From Methylococcaceae bacterium UBA7658 (GTDB taxonomy: Bacteria > Pseudomonadota > Gammaproteobacteria > Methylococcales > Methylomonadaceae), in the NCBI GenBank assembly GCA_002483425.1, contig DLHW01000043.1, positions 1-33,303 on the forward strand: a stretch of DNA of 33,303 bases, read 5' to 3'. The notes under the pieces were generated by a model. That model was not told where the DNA came from and made no database searches. It saw nothing but the letters and a program-made list of their open reading frames with translations. Both the position numbers and the translations under genes were made by a program. Below, in pieces: positions 1 to 7,334 of this stretch (position 1 is its first letter; every line of letters starts with the position of its first letter).

Positions 1-2
1 AC

Positions 3-40
3 GTTTCCAAGATTTTCAGCGGAAGCCGAATCTTGAAAAC
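3..40. other. Inverted repeat downstream of the DUF455 gene
   Basis: Positions 3-14 and 29-40 pair over 11 of 12 bases (core CAAGATT / AATCTTG), with a short inner CGG/CCG pair at 20-22 and 26-28. It lies 16 bases past the stop codon of the minus-strand ferritin-like gene, where a terminator is expected. No T-run follows on the minus strand inside the window, so it may be an intrinsic terminator cut by the window edge or only an RNA-stabilising hairpin. Confidence 0.4.
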
Positions 41-55
41 ATATGAAATATATTT

Positions 56-853
56 CTAATCCGTTTCCAGCCAATCCAATTCCGCATCCGAAAACCCGGC
101 AACTTTACGCAGTTCCCGGTTAAACGGTCCTTTGGGTTTGCCGCCGCGGTAATACTGGCGAATCAATGCTTGAAATTGTGTTTCCGGTTCAAGTCCCTCC
201 TGTGCGCAAATATATTTAAACCAATACGATCCGCGTTCGACATGGCCTATTTCGTCGATCAGGACACGATTCAAAATTGCCGTCCCAGCTGTATCGCCTT
301 GCGCTTCGAATTTTGCGATGATGGCCGGCGTGACATCCAAACCCCGCGCTTCCATGCAGCGCGGCACCATCGCCAAGCGCGCCAGTAAATGGCCGGCGGT
401 TTCAACGGCGTGATCCCATAGCCCGCCGTGCGCGGGCAGGTCGCCGTAGTTAATGCCCAAACTGCGCAAATGCCGCCTTATCAGCTCGAAATGCTGTGCT
501 TCTTCATCGGCAATCCGAAGCCAATCCTGATAAAATTGTTCCGGCAGGCCGCGAAAGCGGTAAAGGATGTCCCACGCTAGGTAAATCGCCATGAATTCGA
601 CATGGGCGATGGCGTGAAAAAACGCGGCGGCACCTTCCGGCGAACTAAGGTTGCGTTTGGGCATGTAACGCGGTTCTTTTAGGACAGGTTTTTCCGGAAA
701 TCTCACGAGATTAATGGGTTGGGCAGGGTGGCGGGCGGAGAAATCCAATTGCCCGCTATCCAATAGCGATTTTGCCCAGTGGGTCAGGGTGAGTTTTTCG
801 TCGATTTCCGGATTGGATAAGCAGGTTTCGGCTATTTCAAATAAATTATTCAT
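56..853 (-). CDS. DUF455 family ferritin-like protein
   Basis: This 265-residue soluble protein belongs to the DUF455 (PF04305) ferritin-like family. The four-helix diiron pattern is visible: H84 and E86 in HVEF, the E117-E118-x-x-H121 helix, E169 in the segment EARGLDVTP (residues 169-176), and E201-x-x-H204 in DEIGHVERG. The length is normal for the family. The precise reaction is not established; by fold it should bind two metal ions and carry out oxidation or oxygen/peroxide-linked chemistry. The ATG at 853 is preferred because the conserved region begins well inside. It is divergent from the VanZ-like gene, with only 20 bp between the starts, so the two promoters must overlap the neighbouring coding ends or be very compact. 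No signal peptide is seen, so it is cytoplasmic. Confidence 0.88.
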   Translation of the reverse strand: MNNLFEIAETCLSNPEIDEKLTLTHWAKSLLDSGQLDFSARHPAQPINLVRFPEKPVLKEPRYMPKRNLSSPEGAAAFFHAIAHVEFMAIYLAWDILYRFRGLPEQFYQDWLRIADEEAQHFELIRRHLRSLGINYGDLPAHGGLWDHAVETAGHLLARLAMVPRCMEARGLDVTPAIIAKFEAQGDTAGTAILNRVLIDEIGHVERGSYWFKYICAQEGLEPETQFQALIRQYYRGGKPKGPFNRELRKVAGFSDAELDWLETD

Positions 854-873
854 CGATTATTTCAACTAAAATA

Positions 874-1245
874 ATGCTTAAATTTTTCGATATTCTGTCG
901 TTGTTGGGTTATTGCGGGTTGATCTACTGGTTGTCGGATCAGCCGGGTTTGCCTTTGCCCATGCTATTCGAGTGGCAAGATAAGCTGGAACATTTTACGG
1001 CTTATTTTATTATGTCGGGCTTGGCTTGGCGTAGTTTCCGGCATTTAATCCGATCCCAGATGCTTTTGCTGGCGTCAAGCGCGCTATTTTGCAGTTTGCA
1101 TGGGTTTTTGGACGAATGGCATCAATCGTTTGTCGTAGGGCGCGACGCCAATGCATTGGATTGGTTTGCGGATACGCTAGGTGCGGTTGTGGCCATGCTG
1201 GCGGTTGCACAATTTTTTAGAATTTTAAAGTCAGACCGGGCTTAA
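874..1245 (+). CDS. VanZ-like family membrane protein
   Basis: A small 123-residue integral membrane protein with about four hydrophobic segments (roughly residues 5-21, 40-58, 63-78 and 98-117). The VanZ-like (PF04892) signature is seen in DKLEHF (36-41), the D80-E81-W-H83-Q segment, the G89-R-D91 turn and the DW-x2-D run near 96-100. VanZ confers low-level teicoplanin resistance in enterococci, but most bacterial homologues have no known role, so none is assigned. Its stop codon is directly followed by the uvrB start (TAA then ATG, no gap), which suggests co-transcription and translational coupling with uvrB. Confidence 0.85.
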   Translation: MLKFFDILSLLGYCGLIYWLSDQPGLPLPMLFEWQDKLEHFTAYFIMSGLAWRSFRHLIRSQMLLLASSALFCSLHGFLDEWHQSFVVGRDANALDWFADTLGAVVAMLAVAQFFRILKSDRA

Positions 1246-3270
1246 ATGGAAAGACCTTTCCGCATCCATAGTCCCTACCAGCCGGCTGGAGACCAGCCAG
1301 CGGCGATCAGACAACTCGCCGAAGGACTTCAAGACGGCGAACTCCATCAAACCTTGCTGGGCGTAACCGGTTCCGGCAAGACCTTCACGATAGCGAACGT
1401 TATCCACCAGGTGCAGCGGCCCGCGATGATTATGGCGCATAATAAAACGCTGGCTGCCCAGTTGTACGGAGAAATGAAGGAGTTTTTCCCAGAAAACAGC
1501 GTTGAGTATTTCGTTTCCTATTACGATTATTATCAGCCGGAAGCTTATGTGCCTGCATCCGACACTTATATAGACAAGGATGCATCCTTAAACGAACACA
1601 TCGAGCAAATGCGCCTGTCCGCCACCAAAGCTTTGATCGAACGGCGCGATACGATTGTGGTGGCGACGGTTTCCGCCATTTACGGCTTAGGCGAGCCGGC
1701 ATCTTATTTCCAAATGGTGCTGCACCTTGTGCAAGGCGATTTGATCAACCAACGCGACATCGTGCGCCGCTTAGCTGAAATGCAATACACCCGGAACGAC
1801 ATCGAACTGCGCCGGGCGACCTATCGGGTGCGCGGGGAAGTTATCGATATTTATCCCGCCGAATCCGAGCAAGAAGCCTTGCGGGTCGAACTGTTCGACG
1901 ACGAGGTCGAGCGTTTGTCCCTGTTTGACCCATTGACGGGCGAGATCATCAGCCGGATAGCCCGCTACACCGTTTATCCAAAAACGCACTATGTTACACC
2001 GCGCGACCAACTACTGGCCGCAGTGGATAATATTAAGGTCGAACTGAAAGAAAGGCTGGATTATCTCTACTCGGTCAATAAACTGGTGGAAGCGCAACGG
2101 CTGGAACAGCGGACGTTATTCGATATCGAAATGATTTTGGAGGTCGGCTATTGTTCAGGCATCGAGAATTATTCACGCCATCTGTCCGGCGGTAAGCCGG
2201 GCGAACCGCCGCCGACTATGTTCGATTACTTGGCTGGCGATGCTTTAGTTATTATCGACGAAAGTCATGCGACCATTCCCCAGATCGGCGCGATGTACAA
2301 GGGTGACCGCTCACGCAAAGAAACGCTGGTGGAATACGGGTTCAGGCTGCCTTCCGCATTGGATAACCGGCCTTTGATGTTCGACGAGTTCGAAGCGAAA
2401 TCGCCGCAGCGTATTTATGTATCGGCGACACCGGGGCCTTACGAGAAAAAGCATTGCAGCGTGTTCGTCGAGCAGGTGGTGAGGCCAACCGGCCTGCTCG
2501 ACCCGGTCGTGGAAGTCCGCCCGGCGACAACGCAAGTCGATGACTTATTGTCCGAAATTAATAAGCGGATTGCCGTCAACGAGCGTGTGCTTGTGACAAC
2601 TTTGACCAAACGCATGGCCGAGGATTTGACCGAGTACCTGTTCGACCACAATATCAAAGTGCGCTACTTGCATTCCGATGTGGAAACCGTCGAACGAGTG
2701 GAAATCATCCGGGATTTGCGGCTCGGTCAGTTCGATGTGCTAGTGGGGATCAATTTGTTACGTGAAGGGCTGGATATACCAGAGGTTTCACTGGTTGCCA
2801 TCTTGGATGCAGACAAGGAAGGCTTTTTGCGATCGGAGGTCTCTTTGGTGCAAACCATCGGGCGGGCAGCTCGAAACCTGCACGGCAAGGCGATCTTGTA
2901 CGGCGATAAAATCACTCGTTCCATGCAAGCCGCCATCGATGAGACCGACCGCCGTCGTTACAAGCAACGTAAATTCAACGAAGACCATCGCATCGTGCCG
3001 AAAGGCGTACAAAAAGCCGTTGCCGATGTGCTGCAAGTGGCTATTCCCGGCGCGGGCTGGTCTAGTCACAATAACCGCTACGGCAGCCAAGGGCCGGGAG
3101 CGCGCAAAGTCGCCGAGCAGCCGGCGGAATATAAGGCTATCTCGCCAAAGCAGTTGGCTAAGCAATTAAAACAACTCGAAGAAGCTATGTACCGCCACGC
3201 CAAAAATCTGGAGTTCGAGCAAGCGGCGAAAATCAGGGATGAAATTAAATGGCTTCAGGAAAGGGTTTAG
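1246..3270 (+). CDS. uvrB: UvrABC excision repair system subunit B
   Basis: A full-length 674-residue UvrB, alignable by eye with the E. coli protein along its whole length. It is the damage-verifying helicase-like subunit of nucleotide excision repair: it is loaded by UvrA, inserts its beta-hairpin between the strands and recruits UvrC. Seen here are Walker A GVTGSGKT (39-46), the aromatic beta-hairpin rich in Y at about 92-115, the DEAD-like box DESH (338-341), the late helicase motif QTIGRAARN, and a C-terminal UVR coiled coil (about 633-672) that contacts UvrC. The ATG at 1246 abuts the VanZ-like stop and lacks a strong ribosome binding site, consistent with coupled translation. A hairpin terminator follows within 20 bp. 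Confidence 0.98.
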   Translation: MERPFRIHSPYQPAGDQPAAIRQLAEGLQDGELHQTLLGVTGSGKTFTIANVIHQVQRPAMIMAHNKTLAAQLYGEMKEFFPENSVEYFVSYYDYYQPEAYVPASDTYIDKDASLNEHIEQMRLSATKALIERRDTIVVATVSAIYGLGEPASYFQMVLHLVQGDLINQRDIVRRLAEMQYTRNDIELRRATYRVRGEVIDIYPAESEQEALRVELFDDEVERLSLFDPLTGEIISRIARYTVYPKTHYVTPRDQLLAAVDNIKVELKERLDYLYSVNKLVEAQRLEQRTLFDIEMILEVGYCSGIENYSRHLSGGKPGEPPPTMFDYLAGDALVIIDESHATIPQIGAMYKGDRSRKETLVEYGFRLPSALDNRPLMFDEFEAKSPQRIYVSATPGPYEKKHCSVFVEQVVRPTGLLDPVVEVRPATTQVDDLLSEINKRIAVNERVLVTTLTKRMAEDLTEYLFDHNIKVRYLHSDVETVERVEIIRDLRLGQFDVLVGINLLREGLDIPEVSLVAILDADKEGFLRSEVSLVQTIGRAARNLHGKAILYGDKITRSMQAAIDETDRRRYKQRKFNEDHRIVPKGVQKAVADVLQVAIPGAGWSSHNNRYGSQGPGARKVAEQPAEYKAISPKQLAKQLKQLEEAMYRHAKNLEFEQAAKIRDEIKWLQERV

Positions 3271-3280
3271 CTCTGTTCAA

Positions 3281-3321
3281 AGAAAAAAGCCTATCGCTGA
3301 AATAAATTCGGCGATAGGCTT
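3281..3321 (-). terminator. Rho-independent terminator, probably bidirectional
   Basis: A perfect 11-bp stem (AAGCCTATCGC at 3287-3297 with GCGATAGGCTT at 3311-3321) encloses a 13-base loop. On the minus strand the stem runs straight into a T-tract (complement of the A run at 3283-3288), an ideal intrinsic terminator for the secreted hydrolase gene. On the plus strand the following sequence is AT-rich, so it can also end the uvrB transcript. It separates two convergent transcription units. Confidence 0.88.
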
Positions 3322-3359
3322 AATTATTAGCGCTTTTAACCGGCTTTAACTCACCTTCA

Positions 3360-5477
3360 TTATTTAGCGCTATCGACGATTGCGGTTTTGTTTAATTGAC
3401 CGAACTCCCAAACCGGCGCCCCCCCGATACGTATGCTCACAGGCGCGGCGTTTGGCAATTTGGAATACTCCGCTTCATCGATTGTAAATATTAGACGGTC
3501 GGTAGCTGGCGAAGCAAATCGCGATATTGTGTAGCTATTTTCACCGATTTTAAGCGCCGGTAAGGCATTGGAAACCGGAAAGCGGCGGGAAGAAACCATT
3601 TCTATTTCCACGGCAGGATTTTGCGTAATGGTTCCGCTTGTTCCAACAGCTGCTGAAATCCGGCGGATTCCGGCTATTTGGTTGACATCGCCGCTGTTAT
3701 CCATCGGACTAACAGCGATAGCGGGACTGACCGCAGTTTGGTTTTGTCCGGCAGAATCGGCAGTTTGAAGAGCCAAAACCGTATCTCCTGCAACTTGTTT
3801 TGTTAAGCGGATATTACCTAAATAAATCGACGCAGGCGAAACTTTATCAAAGGTAAATTTAATGCCGTGAAAGCTCGCTAAGTTGATACCTGAGAAAGCG
3901 TCCAAAGAAATCCGGACGGTTTGGAGTATCTCGTTATTTGAAAACGAACCTGCCGGACGGCGGACAACCGCACGCGATTTTAATGCGATAGGCGCCGATT
4001 CGCTACCGTCGGCGTTGACCAATGCGATAGAAAAATCAACATCGCCGCCAGGCTTTGGCTGTTGATTGCAAATACTGCCCGTACACCGCAATAAGACCCT
4101 GAATTCAAGCGCTTTGAATAAACTGACATCGACGCCTTGACCGTTTGCCGCCGAATTAATTTGCAGCGAACCGCTTAAACTATTCCAGCTAACTAACGCC
4201 GCGCGTTGGGTTGAGTCGTGATTGAAGCTGGCCGCGCCATGGCTGTAGGCAGTTAAACCGGTCGCCTGATTCGGGAAATTACGGCTGGAAAGCCCTGTGG
4301 CATTGTTAAATTCGTCAACAATGAAGTTGTCAGCTGCGACCAGACTGGGCGAAAAACCTCTGGCGTAAGCAGTGACCGTTGAAAGTGTTGCCGGTAACGG
4401 ATAACTCGGGTCGAAGCGTTTAGTTAAAGCTGGACGCTCTGCTGGCGCTAAATGCGACTGAAAAAAAGGTAATACCGTATGAATCGCCGTTTTCCGCTGA
4501 CTGGCTGAACCCACTGTTTGCGGAAACAGCGCAGTCTGTCCTAGGCAACCAAAAGCATCCGATTCTTGCCACTGCGTATTATAAAAATTGTGATTTGCGC
4601 CGAATACTTGAAAATTCGATTTTTGGAAAGCTGAAATTTCGGCAATAGCTTTTAACATCCGGTCTAAAGGCTTGATGCCTTGCAGGTCGGAAACATCGCC
4701 GTCGCAACCCGGCAGCAGCACGTTCCAATAGACATCGGGAGCATTTAGAATCCGGCTCGTTTGACCGTCGACTGGGCCGATTTCGTACAATGCTTTAAAG
4801 TTAACCGGCACACCGATTCTGCCCGGCCAGGGACTCCCTGCATCGCGATATTGGGCTAATGCAGCTCGCATACCTTCGCCGCCACGGGAATGTCCCATCA
4901 AACCGACCTTGCTAAAATCGATGACGCCGGTTAAATCGAAGCCCAGCGATGCGGGAGCGCCGCCGCTGGTATTCCATTGCTCCAATTGTTGAAGATGACG
5001 CAAAACCAGACGGCCGCGGCGTAAGTTAAGGCCTGGATCTCCCGAAACACCGCTAGCGGCGTTTATCCCCCGGTTTGCATTGATGGATACGACGACAAAG
5101 CCGTTTCCCGCCAGCGGGGCGGCTAAATAACGGTAGCCGAGATGATTCGGCGTGACTACGTAACCGGCGGGGCAGGTGCCGGTGGTCGTATATTGAATGG
5201 AATCATCGATCCGGATGCCTAGCGAAGCGTCAAAACGCCCGCATGTGGCGTGGTTTCCGTGTAAGAATACGATCAAGGGATAGGGTCCGCCCGTGGCGGG
5301 ACGCTGGATTTCAGCCCATAGTTCGGTATTTATACCGGTTGCCACTGTCGGATCAATGGTTGCCGGTAATTTATAGCTGCCTTTAACGACGGGCAGCAAA
5401 GCGCCATAAATTTGCGGGCTGAACAGTAAATTAAGTAAAACGAGAACGATACTACAAACCTGTGCGATGGATTTCAT
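3360..5477 (-). CDS. Secreted alpha/beta hydrolase with C-terminal beta domains
   Basis: I place the start at the ATG at 5477 (705 residues): it is followed by a signal peptide (K2, hydrophobic 5-20, likely cleavage after QIYG at 22-25) and preceded by an AGAGA ribosome site. A TTG 72 bases upstream would put a basic, non-conserved stretch before the signal. The catalytic domain covers about 30-345: oxyanion region HGN at 73-75, nucleophile elbow GHSRGG with S197, probable acid D259 or D261, and H296 in GANHNF. Paired cysteines (C79, C102, C258, C311) fit an exported protein. Residues from about 380 look like beta-rich ligand-binding or jelly-roll modules. Resemblance is to secreted esterases, polyhydroxyalkanoate depolymerases and cutinase-like enzymes; the substrate is unknown. 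It may act on the acylated polysaccharide encoded upstream, but a 249-bp gap suggests its own promoter. Confidence 0.8.
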   Translation of the reverse strand: MKSIAQVCSIVLVLLNLLFSPQIYGALLPVVKGSYKLPATIDPTVATGINTELWAEIQRPATGGPYPLIVFLHGNHATCGRFDASLGIRIDDSIQYTTTGTCPAGYVVTPNHLGYRYLAAPLAGNGFVVVSINANRGINAASGVSGDPGLNLRRGRLVLRHLQQLEQWNTSGGAPASLGFDLTGVIDFSKVGLMGHSRGGEGMRAALAQYRDAGSPWPGRIGVPVNFKALYEIGPVDGQTSRILNAPDVYWNVLLPGCDGDVSDLQGIKPLDRMLKAIAEISAFQKSNFQVFGANHNFYNTQWQESDAFGCLGQTALFPQTVGSASQRKTAIHTVLPFFQSHLAPAERPALTKRFDPSYPLPATLSTVTAYARGFSPSLVAADNFIVDEFNNATGLSSRNFPNQATGLTAYSHGAASFNHDSTQRAALVSWNSLSGSLQINSAANGQGVDVSLFKALEFRVLLRCTGSICNQQPKPGGDVDFSIALVNADGSESAPIALKSRAVVRRPAGSFSNNEILQTVRISLDAFSGINLASFHGIKFTFDKVSPASIYLGNIRLTKQVAGDTVLALQTADSAGQNQTAVSPAIAVSPMDNSGDVNQIAGIRRISAAVGTSGTITQNPAVEIEMVSSRRFPVSNALPALKIGENSYTISRFASPATDRLIFTIDEAEYSKLPNAAPVSIRIGGAPVWEFGQLNKTAIVDSAK

Positions 5478-5511
5478 AATAATTATCTCTGAGCGGTTGT
5501 GGATGTTGGAG

Positions 5512-5609
5512 AATACCCGGTATTTTCTTTTACGGATTTTAACTTTCAAAATCGAGTAAAAGTTTATCGTAACAGAAAGTATGTTAATGCAAAGTTAAAA
5601 AATTAACTT
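5512..5609 (-). promoter_or_regulatory. Leader of the hydrolase gene with two short palindromes
   Basis: Upstream of the hydrolase start, AATACC-C-GGTATT (5512-5524) and AAGTTAA-aaaa-TTAACTT (5592-5609) are near-perfect palindromes in an AT-rich stretch typical of a promoter. A TTGCAT element on the minus strand just downstream of the second palindrome could be a -35 box, but no convincing -10 partner is seen. They are candidate operator sites for a separate promoter; the regulator is unknown. Confidence 0.3.
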
Positions 5610-5726
5610 ACTGAGCTTTTAAGGCTATTAACTAACAGACATGAGCTTCTTTACAAAGTTGCATACGGTTTTTTCTAATGCATCAGGGTTTTAAAGCTGG
5701 TTCGTTATTCGATTGCGCCTAGCAAA

Positions 5727-7127
5727 CTAAATCCGGCCATAATTATCGCCAAACCGGACAATATCGTCTTCGCCCAAATAGCTGCCCGATTGCACTTCAA
5801 CGATTTCCAGGGGAATGACTCCGGGGTTTTCCAGTCTATGCACTGTCCCTAAAGGAATATAAGTGGATTCGTTTTCAGTCAGCAATATTTGTTCTTCGCC
5901 CCGCGTTACCAAGGCGGTGCCTTTGACGACGACCCAATGTTCGGCGCGGTGGTGGTGCTTTTGCAATGACAATTTAGCGCCCGGCTTGACCACAATTCGT
6001 TTTGTTTGATGGCGGTCGCCGCTATCCACCGAATCGTAATGACCCCATGGGCGATATGCTTTCCGGTGTACTTGCGCTTCGGGGCGGGACTGCTTTTTGA
6101 GCTGATCGACAATTTCTTTAACTTCTTGGACTCGATTTTTCGGGGCGACCATAACGGCGTCCTTAGTTTCTATGACCACGAGATCTTCCGCGCCAATGAC
6201 AGTGACCAGTTTATTTTCCGAAAAAATATAGGAGTTTTTGGTGTCGACTGTCAAAACATCGCCGGTTATGGCATTACCCGACGCGTCTTTTTCGGTTACA
6301 TCCCATAAAGCCGACCACGAACCGACATCGTTCCAACCGGCATCTAAGGGTATGACCGCCGCTTTATCCGTTTTTTCCATCACTGCGTAATCGATAGAAT
6401 CGGCAGGACAAGTTGAGAAGACGGCTCTATCCAACCGGACGAAATCAAGGTCCGTTTTAGCCGAGCCGAGTGCTTTTTTGCAAATTGTTAGCATCTCCGG
6501 ATTAAATTTTTCCAATTCCTTTAAAAAGCTTCCGGCAGTAAAAGCAAACATGCCGCTATTCCATAAGTAGTCGCCGCTTTTTAAATAATTTTTGGCCGTC
6601 GCTAAATCCGGTTTTTCAACGAATGCAGCGACTTTAAAAGCGTTGCCGATACGTTCCGAATCTTTCATGATGTAACCGTATCCGGTTTCCGGGTGCGTTG
6701 GGACAATCCCAAAGGTAACTAGATAGCCTTGTTTCGCGAGAAGTTCGGCTTGTTTGACTGCCGCTTGAAACGGTTCGATATGAGCAATGACATGGTCCGC
6801 CGGTAAAACTAGCAATACATTGTCTTCGGATTGCGCGGATAATGCGGCGATTGCAACGGCTGGGGCGGTATTTTTGCCCACCGGTTCTAAGATAATTGCG
6901 GCCGGTACAGCTCCTATTTCCAGCAGTTGTTCCGCCATCATAAAACGATGGTTTTCATTGCAAACGGCGATAGGGGCGTTTAATCCGGTTAATCCCGAAA
7001 GTCTTAATAAGGTCTCTTGCACCATGGTGTGTTCAGAGACTAAAGGTAGAAATTGCTTAGGGTATTGCCCTCTCGACAAAGGCCATAGCCGTGTTCCGGA
7101 ACCGCCGGATAAGATAACCGGTATCAT
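5727..7127 (-). CDS. manC: Mannose-1-phosphate guanylyltransferase / mannose-6-phosphate isomerase
   Basis: A 466-residue bifunctional type II enzyme (AlgA/XanB/ManC family). It interconverts fructose-6-P and mannose-6-P and makes GDP-mannose from mannose-1-P and GTP in the cytoplasm. The N-terminal nucleotidyltransferase has the signature GGSGTRLWPLSRGQYPKQFL (residues 8-27), FVEKP (169-173), LWNSGMF (188-194) and DAGWNDVGSW (262-271). The C-terminal cupin isomerase has RPWGHY (359-364), the metal-site stretch QKHHHRAEHW (389-398) and the closing IVRFGDNYGR, which contains the isomerase arginine R458. It is the last gene of the polysaccharide block and should supply GDP-mannose for the repeat unit. 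A 207-bp gap and a hairpin separate it from prsT, so it may have its own promoter. Confidence 0.95.
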   Translation of the reverse strand: MIPVILSGGSGTRLWPLSRGQYPKQFLPLVSEHTMVQETLLRLSGLTGLNAPIAVCNENHRFMMAEQLLEIGAVPAAIILEPVGKNTAPAVAIAALSAQSEDNVLLVLPADHVIAHIEPFQAAVKQAELLAKQGYLVTFGIVPTHPETGYGYIMKDSERIGNAFKVAAFVEKPDLATAKNYLKSGDYLWNSGMFAFTAGSFLKELEKFNPEMLTICKKALGSAKTDLDFVRLDRAVFSTCPADSIDYAVMEKTDKAAVIPLDAGWNDVGSWSALWDVTEKDASGNAITGDVLTVDTKNSYIFSENKLVTVIGAEDLVVIETKDAVMVAPKNRVQEVKEIVDQLKKQSRPEAQVHRKAYRPWGHYDSVDSGDRHQTKRIVVKPGAKLSLQKHHHRAEHWVVVKGTALVTRGEEQILLTENESTYIPLGTVHRLENPGVIPLEIVEVQSGSYLGEDDIVRFGDNYGRI

Positions 7128-7293
7128 CTGAATAGTCTCTTTTTTGCTAGTAATATCAATTAATTAACGTATTTTTTAACCGGATTTGTTCAGCTTTTTA
7201 TACTCTAACGTAATCTTTTGCAGTTGCGCAGGTTTCTTGGCTGACAAAGCCTTTTCGCTCAGGACCCGGAACGGGATTAATCAAAAGGGACTT

Positions 7294-7333
7294 CCGGTGA
7301 GAAATCCGGCCCGGAAAATAACCGGATTTCCGG
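7294..7333 (-). terminator. GC-rich hairpin downstream of prsT
   Basis: GAAATCCGG (7301-7309) pairs perfectly with CCGGATTTC (7322-7330) around a 12-base loop, and outer CCG (7294-7296) / CGG (7331-7333) can extend it. It begins just past the prsT stop codon. On the minus strand the next bases are mixed, with only a TTTT about 15 bases later, so termination would be weak. It could instead be a partial terminator or stabiliser that lowers manC expression relative to prsT. Confidence 0.42.
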
Positions 7334-7334
7334 C

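Noticed and set aside
2788..3165. 125-codon open frame on the minus strand within uvrB
   Set aside because: It lies wholly inside a strongly conserved gene on the other strand and shows no domain or own ribosome site.
5478..5549. Longer hydrolase form starting at a TTG at 5549
   Set aside because: It would put 24 basic, unconserved residues before a clean signal peptide; the ATG at 5477 has a ribosome site and is the better start.
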